Source: Lachnospiraceae bacterium UBA938
GTDB lineage: Bacteria; Bacillota; Clostridia; Lachnospirales; Lachnospiraceae
NCBI GenBank assembly: GCA_002293475.1
Contig: DBDG01000053.1
Span: 1-41,706, forward strand
DNA length: 41,706 bases
Direction: 5' to 3'
The position numbers were made by a program, and so were the translations under genes. Below are positions 23,994 through 32,073 of this stretch, one piece after another (the first letter of the stretch is position 1; each line of letters begins with the position of its first letter). The notes beneath the pieces were generated by a model, which saw only the letters and a list, made by a program, of their open reading frames with translations, did no database searches and was not told the DNA's origin.

Positions 23994-25181
23994 TCAATGA
24001 TAATTGTCTTTAATAAAACGACGCAACGCCGGCAGAGAACGTGCCACTTTATCTGTATCAATACAATAAGCCATACGAAAATATCCCGGACATCCGAAGC
24101 TGTCCGCCGGAACCAGAATCAGGTCGTATTGCAGTGCCTTTCGGCAGAAAGATGCTGCATCCTCTTCCAGAGCCTTGGGGAAAATATAGAACGTTCCGCC
24201 CGGTTTTACACAGGACATCCCCAATTCGATCAATTGATTATAGATTAAATTCATGTTTGTTTCATATACTGACATGTCTGCCGTCAAATCCAATACCTCC
24301 GCCACCGCCAGCTGGATAATCGACGAAGGACAGTTGTGGCCTATTCCCCGTGAAATCTGTCCACACATGGCAACAATCAAATCTGCATCGGTACACGCCG
24401 GATTAACCGCAAGATACCCGATCCTTTCTCCTGGCAGCGACAATGACTTAGAATAAGAATAACAAGATAAGCTATTATCATAAAATGAGGATACATAAGG
24501 GGATTCTACTCCTGCAAAAACAATTTCCCGATAAGGCTCGTCAGAAATCAAGAAAATATCATGTCCATATTCTTTTTCTTTAGACCTTAACAGCTCGGCC
24601 AGCCTTCTAAGTGTATCCGCAGAATATACCGCTCCTGAAGGATTGTTGGGGGTGTTGATCAATACCGCCATGGTTTTTTTATTAATCAACTCTTCAAAAA
24701 CTTCAAAATTGATCTGAAAGGTTTCCTTATCTGCCGGCACTGTCTTCAGTATCGCCCCGGTAAGCTCAATATATGGGCGGTATTCGGGAAAAAAAGGAAC
24801 AAACGCCAAAACCTCATCGCCCGGAACCGTCACGCAGCGCAGTGCATGAGCTACTGCACCCGCCGCGGCGGAAGTCATAAAAATGTGTTCCGCTCGATAA
24901 TTCATCCCAAAACGGTTATTTAATGACTCAGCAACTTTCTTTCTTACCGAGGGTATTCCTAGGCTTGGACTATAACCGTGAAGTTCAATCGAACTCTTAG
25001 ATTGAAGCAAGTCTGTCAACGCATCGTTAAACTGCTGCGGAACAGGAACGGAAGGATTTCCAAGACTAAAATCAAAAACATTTTCATAGCCGATTTCTTT
25101 ACCTCTTTCGGCAGCAAATTCAGAAAGCTCTCTGATGACCGATTTTCCTTCTAGCATTTTCTTATATTGTTGTACGATCAT
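23994..25181 (-). CDS. PLP-dependent class I/II aminotransferase
   Basis: A 395-aa fold-type I aminotransferase. The cofactor-binding sites are visible: TSAAAGAVAHAL, VLINTPNNPSGAVYS (Asn-Pro), FLISDEPYREIVF (Asp), CYSYSKSLSLPGERIGYLAVN (Schiff-base Lys), and the C-terminal YFRMAYCID (Arg for the carboxylate). Amino-acid substrate cannot be told from sequence alone. The SD GGGAGG lies about 5 bases before the ATG. It starts 30 bases after the chemoreceptor gene. Another aminotransferase at 38850-40019 is only distantly similar. Confidence 0.88.
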   Translation of the reverse strand: MIVQQYKKMLEGKSVIRELSEFAAERGKEIGYENVFDFSLGNPSVPVPQQFNDALTDLLQSKSSIELHGYSPSLGIPSVRKKVAESLNNRFGMNYRAEHIFMTSAAAGAVAHALRCVTVPGDEVLAFVPFFPEYRPYIELTGAILKTVPADKETFQINFEVFEELINKKTMAVLINTPNNPSGAVYSADTLRRLAELLRSKEKEYGHDIFLISDEPYREIVFAGVESPYVSSFYDNSLSCYSYSKSLSLPGERIGYLAVNPACTDADLIVAMCGQISRGIGHNCPSSIIQLAVAEVLDLTADMSVYETNMNLIYNQLIELGMSCVKPGGTFYIFPKALEEDAASFCRKALQYDLILVPADSFGCPGYFRMAYCIDTDKVARSLPALRRFIKDNYH

Positions 25182-25211
25182 AAAGCCTCCCGCATTTTAC
25201 TATTCATTTTA

Positions 25212-26738
25212 TTATTTCTCCAGCAGGTCATCCAATTCTTTAACCATCTCATCTAAATTGTTGATCTGCATTACTAGTTCATTAAGATCTTCCATATTGC
25301 CCTGCACCAGTTTTGTAATGTTTCCAAACTCTTGATTCTGCACTTCAATGCTTTCCGCAATTTCTTCATTGACAGCAACCGTCATGTCGATTACCTGATG
25401 CTGCTCTATTTGTAAATTATGCATAGCTGTAATAGCTTCCGCAGATGTTTTTAGAAGCCCGATCATGTTACGGATACCTTCAACCGTAGATAATAAAACC
25501 GTATTCTGCTCCTGCATCTGGGCAGCATTTTCATTCATAAAATCGGCTACTTTCTGGGTTTCGCTTTTGACCTTTGTAATAACATCATTAACATCATTCA
25601 GTGAATTCTTGGTATTAACCGCCAGCCGCCCTATCTCTTGGGCAACTATGGCAAAGCCCCTGCCCATTTCCCCAGCTCTTGCCGCCTCTATCGAAGCATT
25701 CAAAGACAGCAGGTTGATTGATTCTGCTATTTCATTAATCACTTCCAGCGTTCTCCCGATCTCTCCAGTCTCATTCAAAAGTTTTTCAGTCACGCCCATA
25801 GTCTGGTTGGTCGATTCTTCAACCTTGCCGCTGATTAACATTAAATTATTCAGTGCCTTTTCATTGGAGGAAGAAATTTCGGTCAGTTGACCGGATATCT
25901 GATCCACTTCACTCATCTTGTCCGCCATATTCCGGCTGCTGCCACTCAATGCTGTCAGGTTGCCCCTGCCTCTGTTTGATTTTTCCAAAACGCTCTGGCT
26001 GCTCTCTAACAGGGAGACGCTGATTGCCGATAACTCTTGCGTAGAAGCACTTTCATTCTGCGAATTTTCTAGCAGTATTCTGCTGGAATCAGCTAGGTTC
26101 TCCGCCAGAAGAGTTGCCTTCTCAAGCATTGACGCCATTTTGTTGCGGTTTTTTTCCAGCTCCTCTTTCTTAGCATCCATCAATATATGGCTGACAAAGT
26201 AAACGAAAAGCAAAACGCCAAATATACTTAAAGTCAGGTTAATGACCCGGATTATAAAATCTGATATGTAGTATTCCGCCGCCGGATGTATTGTCCTATT
26301 AAAAATATGAAGAATGATAATAGACAAAACATCAAACACGGCACACGAGGCAATTACCTTAATATCCAGAAACAGACCCATCAGGATCAGGAAGTAAAAT
26401 ACAAAAACCCAAGTTTCTTTTGAAGGCATCAGCCAAGTGATCAGATTAATATTAATGCATTGGACTATTGTCAAATAGGCTTTTACTAGTTTTTCCTTGC
26501 CAGGTTCCAGCCTCCCGTCAACAATACTTGTCTTGAATAGATAAATACCGGCGATTACTTCCAATATAATAATGGCATCAAAGATCCCTATGGTAACCCA
26601 CGACACCCTAGGATATAGGTTCAACAGCTTCATCACTGGAAAAACTGCCCCGGCGGCGGCGGAACTTAAAGTAACAATAATTACGACCAGTTTCACTACT
26701 TTAATACGGTATTCATCTATTACGCCAACTTCCCTCAT
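25212..26738 (-). CDS. Methyl-accepting chemotaxis-like receptor with six membrane helices
   Basis: A 508-aa receptor. The first ~190 residues are about six membrane helices (near 14-36, 47-68, 88-104, 110-124, 128-146, 160-187) with only short loops, so there is no classic extracellular sensor domain. A coiled coil starting KKEELEKNRNKMASML follows, then the signalling domain with the conserved tip INLLSLNASIEAARAGEMGRG. No HAMP domain or CheR-tethering pentapeptide is apparent. The tip would contact CheA/CheW, none of which is in this window. The SD AGGAGG is well placed. It begins 27 bases after the FabH-like gene, likely one transcript. Confidence 0.88.
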   Translation of the reverse strand: MREVGVIDEYRIKVVKLVVIIVTLSSAAAGAVFPVMKLLNLYPRVSWVTIGIFDAIIILEVIAGIYLFKTSIVDGRLEPGKEKLVKAYLTIVQCININLITWLMPSKETWVFVFYFLILMGLFLDIKVIASCAVFDVLSIIILHIFNRTIHPAAEYYISDFIIRVINLTLSIFGVLLFVYFVSHILMDAKKEELEKNRNKMASMLEKATLLAENLADSSRILLENSQNESASTQELSAISVSLLESSQSVLEKSNRGRGNLTALSGSSRNMADKMSEVDQISGQLTEISSSNEKALNNLMLISGKVEESTNQTMGVTEKLLNETGEIGRTLEVINEIAESINLLSLNASIEAARAGEMGRGFAIVAQEIGRLAVNTKNSLNDVNDVITKVKSETQKVADFMNENAAQMQEQNTVLLSTVEGIRNMIGLLKTSAEAITAMHNLQIEQHQVIDMTVAVNEEIAESIEVQNQEFGNITKLVQGNMEDLNELVMQINNLDEMVKELDDLLEK

Positions 26739-26765
26739 CTTTTCCTCCTATATCTCTTAATATTA

Positions 26766-27761
26766 TTATATCTTATATAATAATGAAGCCATAGAATAAC
26801 CGGCAGCTACTGAACAAAATACCAAATACTTATCGGAGGGCATTATAGCGTCCCACATCCTGTTCAGCACTATAATCGGGCTAGTGACACCCGTATATCC
26901 GTATTCCATTCCAACAAAGAAATATTTCTCTTCTCCGACTCCCAGCTTTGCTAAAGTTTTCATATTGTCAGGATCTGAGAACTGTGAAAAAATATAGTGG
27001 TCTATCTGATTTGCTGTTAATCCGTTGCGCTGCAGCAGGCGGCTGATAATTGAATGCCAGTTATCTGACAAAAAGCCAAAATCAAAAGGGTTCCAAACTA
27101 ATTTTTTGGACTTTTCATCGACCTCCTGTAACGAAACTTTTGAAAGTCCGGCCGCCGGCATTACAATCGTTTCATTGTAATTGGCATCGGTAAAAACTGT
27201 AGAATCCAGAAAACCTCTGCTTTCTTCCTCACATACATTTTCTAATACGAGAGATGCTGAAGCATCACCAAAATTAGAATACACAACGGTATCTGTTTTG
27301 TCTACTACTGAACTGATATGTATACTTGACACCAGTAAAATATTCTTGATTGACTTTTTCACCTTTACATAATTGGTGGCCATATCTATCGCCGTCAGCA
27401 TACCGATACAATTGCAGTTCATGTCAAATACCGTATGGGCATTGATCGCGCCCAGCATTTTATTAAGTTTTAGAGCATTGGTAGGGGATGTATATTCTGG
27501 AGTGTCCGAGACAAAGATAATCATATCTATTTCTTCGGGTTTCATATCCAGCTTATCAAGAACGTTTTTTGCAGAATTGTAGCCCATGGACAAAGATGTT
27601 TCATGGGAATCGGCTAAATATCTTTTTCTCCTTCCTAAATGCCTCATTAGCCCTTCGGCATCCTTCCCCATTTTTTCGAAATGATTGACAAAATAGTCAT
27701 TGTAGACCTTTTTCTCCGGTAAATAAACACCTGTACCTTTCATAATAACATTCTGTGCCAT
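26766..27761 (-). CDS. FabH-like beta-ketoacyl synthase III with altered active site
   Basis: A 331-aa thiolase-fold protein similar to 3-oxoacyl-ACP synthase III. The nucleophile is kept as Cys118 in VFDMNCNCIGM. At the position of the FabH catalytic His (HQAN) the sequence has Ser259 (YIFSQFSD), and at that of the catalytic Asn (GNTS) it has Tyr289 (YGYTGVTS). Ordinary decarboxylating condensation is therefore doubtful; acyl transfer or another Claisen-type or ester-forming reaction is possible, as in some natural-product FabH relatives. No acyl carrier protein or other fatty-acid gene is nearby. It has its own promoter (27839-27867) and AAAGGGGGG before the ATG. The next gene is a chemoreceptor. 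Confidence 0.85.
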   Translation of the reverse strand: MAQNVIMKGTGVYLPEKKVYNDYFVNHFEKMGKDAEGLMRHLGRRKRYLADSHETSLSMGYNSAKNVLDKLDMKPEEIDMIIFVSDTPEYTSPTNALKLNKMLGAINAHTVFDMNCNCIGMLTAIDMATNYVKVKKSIKNILLVSSIHISSVVDKTDTVVYSNFGDASASLVLENVCEEESRGFLDSTVFTDANYNETIVMPAAGLSKVSLQEVDEKSKKLVWNPFDFGFLSDNWHSIISRLLQRNGLTANQIDHYIFSQFSDPDNMKTLAKLGVGEEKYFFVGMEYGYTGVTSPIIVLNRMWDAIMPSDKYLVFCSVAAGYSMASLLYKI

Positions 27762-27838
27762 AAAATTACCCCCCTTTCTCTGGTATCCCCTATACCGGCT
27801 TCTTAACTATACTGCTTCCCCAGTTGCAACTTTAATAC

Positions 27839-27867
27839 ATTATACCATATTTTACCTTTTTTGTCAG
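27839..27867 (-). promoter_or_regulatory. Promoter of the FabH-like gene
   Basis: CTGACA (27862-27867), 17 bases, then a consensus TATAAT (27839-27844) with an extended TGg element. The -35 overlaps the stop codon of the mannose-6-phosphate isomerase gene. A small hairpin GGTAT-CCCCT-ATACC follows at 27782-27796. Confidence 0.75.
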
Positions 27868-28778
27868 TAAGAATCCTTTACTCCGGCTAAAATTAATCTG
27901 ACATCTCCCTGTAGAAATGCCTTACCGTATCCAGACGGCAGAATAAAATGCTCGCCTTCTTTAATCTGCCGGCCATCAATCATGCCGTCCCCTGATATTA
28001 CGCAGACAATCAGGAAGGGATGCTCTTGGCTAATTACCGTCTCTTTATCCACAGTCATCTCCCAAACCGTATAATAATCACAGCTAATTAGCTCATTTAG
28101 TCTATTTACCGGTCTTTCCACTGCCGGTATGACATAGGTCTCTTTTCTGGGCGCGGGCGCTGTAATTACTTCCATTGCCTGCTTAATATGCAAGGGGCGC
28201 GGCTTCCCATCAGTAAGACGCCCATAATCATAAAGCCGGTATGTTAAATCGCTGTTTTGCTGGATTTCCAGCAGTCTGACGCCACCTTTAACGGCATGGA
28301 CCGTGCCTGGTACCATCTGGATAAAATCACCTTTTGAAACCGCTGTTTCATCCAATAATTCTTCCCAACGCCGGTTATTTATCATTTCACCCAGCTGTAT
28401 TTTGTCAGCAGCCTTATGACCGAGTACCATGCTGGTGTTTTCCTCACAGTCCAAAATATACCAACATTCGGTTTTTCCTTGTGAATCATTTTCATTATCT
28501 CCGGCATAGCGGTCATCAGGATGAACTTGAATACTTGAATCGGCTTTGGCATCAATTAGCTTGACCAGCAACGGAAATTCTTTTTTACCCTTAGCTCCAA
28601 ACAGCTCCGGATGCATCTCCCACAACTGTGTTAACGTTAAACCGGAATAGCTGCCTTCCCTGACCCGGCAATCGCCATGAGGATGGGCACAGACCGTCCA
28701 GCTTTCATTCCCCCAGATAAGTCTTTTTTCCACCGGCTCAAAAAACAGGATTTCTATTTTGCTTTTACTATGATTCAC
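27864..28778 (-). CDS. manA: Mannose-6-phosphate isomerase, class I
   Basis: A 304-aa zinc enzyme interconverting mannose 6-phosphate and fructose 6-phosphate. The cupin metal site shows SIQVHPDDRYA and KTECWYIL; MVPGTVHAVKGGVRLLEIQQ and TYRLYDYGR follow, as in Bacillus ManA-type enzymes (about 315 aa). The start is taken as GTG 28776-28778 with GGAGG 12 bases before it; an ATG 15 codons upstream with a weaker AAGG site is possible. The gene follows a LacI-type regulator on the same strand, with a perfect palindrome between them (28845-28860), which suggests it is the regulator's target. Confidence 0.9.
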   Translation of the reverse strand: MNHSKSKIEILFFEPVEKRLIWGNESWTVCAHPHGDCRVREGSYSGLTLTQLWEMHPELFGAKGKKEFPLLVKLIDAKADSSIQVHPDDRYAGDNENDSQGKTECWYILDCEENTSMVLGHKAADKIQLGEMINNRRWEELLDETAVSKGDFIQMVPGTVHAVKGGVRLLEIQQNSDLTYRLYDYGRLTDGKPRPLHIKQAMEVITAPAPRKETYVIPAVERPVNRLNELISCDYYTVWEMTVDKETVISQEHPFLIVCVISGDGMIDGRQIKEGEHFILPSGYGKAFLQGDVRLILAGVKDSY

Positions 28779-28833
28779 AGTTATTCTCTTCCTCCGTTCA
28801 GGTCTATCTTTGGCACATTCCAATGCCTTATAA

Positions 28834-28861
28834 TTAGTTAAATATAGTTAATATTAACTAA
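28834..28861. promoter_or_regulatory. Operator-like repeats before manA
   Basis: A perfect 16-bp palindrome TAGTTAATATTAACTA (28845-28860) with a further direct copy of the half-site (TTAGTTAA, 28834-28841) ten bases away, in the 93-base gap between the lacI-type gene and manA. A LacI-family or other dimeric repressor could bind here. Confidence 0.55.
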
Positions 28862-28871
28862 TTTATTGCTC

Positions 28872-29906
28872 TTAATTAATCACTGCCCGAGCGGCCACTA
28901 CGCTTTCTTTATATACCGGCCGACCTTCAATAATTGATATCCCTTTCCGATAAGGTTCCCCCGCAATCTTGCAGGTGATGTATTGGATACATTTTGATAC
29001 CATTTCTTCGATATTAACCTCATAAGTAGTAATTCCGATGTCACAAAGGCCGGGATAAAGATAATTATCGAAACCTATTACAGAAATATCGGCCGGCACC
29101 TGATAGCCGTTCTGGCGCAAAACCCGGATCAGATTACTGGCGGTATGATCGCAGTTACAGGCAAAGGCCGTCGGCAGATCTACCGGCAACACGATTTGAT
29201 AAGCTGTTTTAGACATTTTACTGTCCTCATGCCTGTCTTTGATGATCCAGTCTTCCCTGATATTTTGACCATGCTCTAAAAGCGCTTTAGCATAACCAAA
29301 AAAACGGTCGGTAACACTGCTGTTGCTTAAAACATTGCCTACATAGGCAATCCGGGTGTGTCCCATTGCAAATAAATAATCCGTCATTTTATACATGCCA
29401 TAATAATTGTCGGTAACCACCGCGTCACATGACTGGTTTTTATTATAAAAGTCCATATATATCATTGGTATTTTCGTATTCTCTTCCAAATAATCAAGAT
29501 ACTCTCCACTGATCATGCCAATAATAATCAGCCCGTCTACCTTGTGTTCCTTAAGCAGATGTGGCATCTGCAGTCTTTGTTCACCCTCAAGGCTCAGTAT
29601 TTCCAATAAAGTAAAGCACTGACTCTGTAAGGCTTTGGTAGCAATCTCCTGATAAAGTTTCCAGTAAAAAGACTCATATTTATCAAGATACTTATCCGAA
29701 ACTAAGATACCGATGTTATAGCTTCCCTTCTCTCTAGCATGCCTTGTCTGAGAGGGCGCCAGATAACCCATTTCATTGGCTGTTAACCGGATTTGTTCCC
29801 GTAGCTTTGTTCCTACCCCTTTTTGTCCAGACAGCGCTTTGGACACAGTTACCACGCTTACATTCATTTTTTTGGCAATATCGGCCATTTTCACTTCTTT
29901 TGCCAT
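28872..29906 (-). CDS. LacI-family transcriptional regulator
   Basis: A 344-aa regulator. The N-terminal helix-turn-helix with hinge (MADIAKKMNVSVVTVSKALSG, GTKLREQIRLTANEMGYL) is clear, followed by a periplasmic-binding-protein-like effector domain (NIGILVSDKY, DGLIIIGMISGEYLD, AYVGNVLSNSSVTDRFFGY, SVIGFDNYLYPGL). Its location directly before manA suggests it senses a sugar or sugar phosphate linked to mannose use; this is inference. A consensus promoter (29972-30001) overlaps a palindrome, as expected for autoregulation. Confidence 0.93.
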   Translation of the reverse strand: MAKEVKMADIAKKMNVSVVTVSKALSGQKGVGTKLREQIRLTANEMGYLAPSQTRHAREKGSYNIGILVSDKYLDKYESFYWKLYQEIATKALQSQCFTLLEILSLEGEQRLQMPHLLKEHKVDGLIIIGMISGEYLDYLEENTKIPMIYMDFYNKNQSCDAVVTDNYYGMYKMTDYLFAMGHTRIAYVGNVLSNSSVTDRFFGYAKALLEHGQNIREDWIIKDRHEDSKMSKTAYQIVLPVDLPTAFACNCDHTASNLIRVLRQNGYQVPADISVIGFDNYLYPGLCDIGITTYEVNIEEMVSKCIQYITCKIAGEPYRKGISIIEGRPVYKESVVAARAVIN

Positions 29907-29958
29907 TTTACATTTCCTCGAATACGGTACTGTTGCATTTCTTAAGGTTAAAAATACT

Positions 29959-29975
29959 TAATTTAACTTAAATTA
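29959..29975. promoter_or_regulatory. Operator-like palindrome at the lacI-type promoter
   Basis: TAATTTAA-C-TTAAATTA is a 17-bp palindrome with 8-base arms. It overlaps the -10 element and covers the predicted transcription start, the classic place for a repressor. Confidence 0.55.
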
Positions 29976-30001
29976 TATGGTTATTATTTATCAAGTGTCA
30001 A
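29972..30001 (-). promoter_or_regulatory. Promoter of the lacI-type gene
   Basis: Both hexamers are consensus: TTGACA (29996-30001) and TATAAT (29972-29977), with an 18-base spacer. The -35 overlaps the nudC stop codon. Confidence 0.85.
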
Positions 30002-30858
30002 TAACTATTTTCTTTAAAAGCCCGGATCATTTCTCTAGTCAGGCTAATGCCATCGTCTGTAACCGATATCTCTTCCCGGTCAAACCATGTCGCCTCAGAC
30101 AGTTCCTCCTCATCCAGTGTTATAATGTCATTGCCATCCAAGTCCGCAAAAAAACCGGAAAGCAAGGTTCCGGAAAATGACCATGGCTGACTCTTGTAGT
30201 ATCGGATATCTTTTACCTTAAGTCCTACTTCTTCCATGACTTCCCGTTCCACTGTCTGTTCTAGGCTTTCCCCAATTTCAGCAAATCCGGCTACCAATGA
30301 ATAGTTCCGGTACTCCCGGCCGGCATACCGAGTCAGCAGGATGCGGTTTTTATCTACAATTCCTACGATCACTGCCGGCGATATCCGGGGATATATCAGA
30401 TTACCACATTCCGGACAGCGCAGCAGGCGTTCCTTATCATCCGAGTACATTATCTTGCCGCAGCGGCCACAAAAACGGTTATCCGCATACCAACGGTATA
30501 CATGAAATGCCGTTATCGCTGCAAAAGACTTATAACGCGGCTTACAGTCACGAAACCGGCCGACCGGTATAAAAAGATAACCTTCAGGGTAAAAGTCCTC
30601 CCTATGGTCAGTATCCTCGCTTTTTAAAGCGCTATCCCCCGGCATTAATAAAAAAAATTTTTGCATATCAATTGAGAACAAATATTTTAGCCCTCCTGCC
30701 GGAAGGCTAAGTTCCCTGAACCGGGGAAAATGAATATTTTCTTCTTGCTGCTTTACCAGCATTTCATCCTTGCCAAAGATAATAATACTGCTTTCTTCAT
30801 CCGGTTCAAAGCTACGGTATTCATTATGGAACACCTTCGGAAATATATCATGTATCAT
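29998..30858 (-). CDS. nudC: NADH pyrophosphatase (NAD+ diphosphatase) NudC
   Basis: A 286-aa Nudix hydrolase that cleaves NAD(H) to NMN(H) and AMP and in E. coli also removes NAD caps from RNA. The zinc ribbon (CGRCGKIMYS, CPECGNLIYPRISPAVIVG) is followed by the Nudix box GFAEIGESLEQTVEREVMEE and by SQPWSFSGTLLSGF, the NudC-specific motif downstream of the box. It starts 18 bases after the ferredoxin-fused aldo/keto reductase, so the two are likely one transcript and both handle nicotinamide cofactors. Confidence 0.93.
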   Translation of the reverse strand: MIHDIFPKVFHNEYRSFEPDEESSIIIFGKDEMLVKQQEENIHFPRFRELSLPAGGLKYLFSIDMQKFFLLMPGDSALKSEDTDHREDFYPEGYLFIPVGRFRDCKPRYKSFAAITAFHVYRWYADNRFCGRCGKIMYSDDKERLLRCPECGNLIYPRISPAVIVGIVDKNRILLTRYAGREYRNYSLVAGFAEIGESLEQTVEREVMEEVGLKVKDIRYYKSQPWSFSGTLLSGFFADLDGNDIITLDEEELSEATWFDREEISVTDDGISLTREMIRAFKENSY

Positions 30859-30876
30859 CTTTTATACCTATATCCA

Positions 30877-31974
30877 CTAAAGCGCGCCAATTTCGGCCAG
30901 ACGATCCATAATCGGCAGATGCTGGGTACATAATCCTTCGCATTTGCCGCACCTGACACATTCTGCTACTTTAGCGGCGGGAACCTGCCAATGATCACTC
31001 AGTCGTTCCAGAGCGCTGCTTCCCAGAAGCGACATATTATAGGCATCCATATATTTGGGAATCTCAATCCCGCACGGGCATTTATTGCAATAGCCGCAGC
31101 CGGTACACAGGTCATCGAGGGAGGTGCCTTTGTTTTCATATTCCTGATAGATTTCGGCGGCGGTTTTTTCCTGAAGACCTTCCATTGCTTTACAGGCATC
31201 GTCAACATGCTCTTTCGTAGTACAGCCTGCCAAGGTTATGGTGATTTCCTTGTGTGAGGCGACAAAACGCAGGGCGGCCTGAGCTACCGTCAGGTCACTG
31301 CCTTCCGCAAGGTAGCGGAATTTATCGGGGTTTTGAGGTATCAGTCCGCCGCCTAGAGGATTCATTACGATGACACCCATGCCCCGCTCATGGGCGGCTG
31401 CAATTCCACTTTGACGGAAACGATAGTTAAGGGCATTATAACCGATCAACATTCCTTTAAAACGTCCCGTGGCAATGGCATCTTCCAAATGGGATCCCTG
31501 CATATGAGAGGAAAATACGATGTTACGAATCAGGCCTTCTCTTTTAGCGTCTTCATAAAAGCCGTATAAGTCCTCACATTGTTTATTGAAACTTTCCATA
31601 CTCAGGATACACCATAAATGGTAAAAATCAAGATAATCCACTTTCAAGCGCGAGAGAGTCATCTCCAAACGGCGGCGAAAGCCATCTTTGACTGCCTCGC
31701 CACTAATCAAGGTTCCCATATTAGCCTTGGATGAAATATAAAAGCTGTCACGAGGAAGCTGTGACAGGGCGATACCGGTGATAGATTCGCTTTTATCATC
31801 ACAGTAAAAAGGCGCCGTATCGAAATAATTAATCCCTTTCTCATGAGCATATAAAAGTACTTCGGCGCATTTTTCCAGCCGGTCAGCCTTTACGTCCTCC
31901 TCATCATACCTCATACAGCCAAAGCCGGCCGCAGAGACTTTCATATCAGTATCACCATATTGTTTATAGTACAT
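30877..31974 (-). CDS. Aldo/keto reductase with C-terminal 4Fe-4S ferredoxin domain
   Basis: A 365-aa reductase. The TIM-barrel part (about 1-280) has GINYFDTAPFYC (Asp, Tyr), YISSKANMG (Lys) and YLDFYHLWC (His). The C-terminal part carries two cluster motifs, CTGCGYCNKCPCGIEIP and CVRCGKCEGLCTQHLPI. Such fusions are frequent in anaerobic Firmicutes, where electrons may pass between ferredoxin-like clusters and a carbonyl substrate; the substrate is unknown. AAAGGAG lies 10 bases before the ATG. It is the first gene of a likely AKR-nudC unit, with promoter 32009-32037 holding a perfect palindrome. Confidence 0.9.
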   Translation of the reverse strand: MYYKQYGDTDMKVSAAGFGCMRYDEEDVKADRLEKCAEVLLYAHEKGINYFDTAPFYCDDKSESITGIALSQLPRDSFYISSKANMGTLISGEAVKDGFRRRLEMTLSRLKVDYLDFYHLWCILSMESFNKQCEDLYGFYEDAKREGLIRNIVFSSHMQGSHLEDAIATGRFKGMLIGYNALNYRFRQSGIAAAHERGMGVIVMNPLGGGLIPQNPDKFRYLAEGSDLTVAQAALRFVASHKEITITLAGCTTKEHVDDACKAMEGLQEKTAAEIYQEYENKGTSLDDLCTGCGYCNKCPCGIEIPKYMDAYNMSLLGSSALERLSDHWQVPAAKVAECVRCGKCEGLCTQHLPIMDRLAEIGAL

Positions 31975-32008
31975 ACTTCTTCTGCTCCTTTGCTTATAAT
32001 TATATATT

Positions 32009-32037
32009 ATTCTATATCATGATATAGAAATAAACAA
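32009..32037 (-). promoter_or_regulatory. Promoter of the ferredoxin-fused aldo/keto reductase gene
   Basis: TTGTTT (32032-32037), 17 bases, TAGAAT (32009-32014). The spacer and -10 are occupied by a 20-bp perfect palindrome (32010-32029), so the promoter is probably controlled by a repressor. Confidence 0.55.
32010..32029. promoter_or_regulatory. Perfect 20-bp palindrome, operator-like
   Basis: TTCTATATCATGATATAGAA reads the same on both strands. It covers the -10 region of the promoter at 32009-32037. Size and symmetry fit a dimeric winged-helix repressor (MarR, PadR or HxlR type); no such regulator is in this window. Confidence 0.7.
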
Positions 32038-32073
32038 CTAAATATTTATACTACCGGCAAATCTTATATGAAG

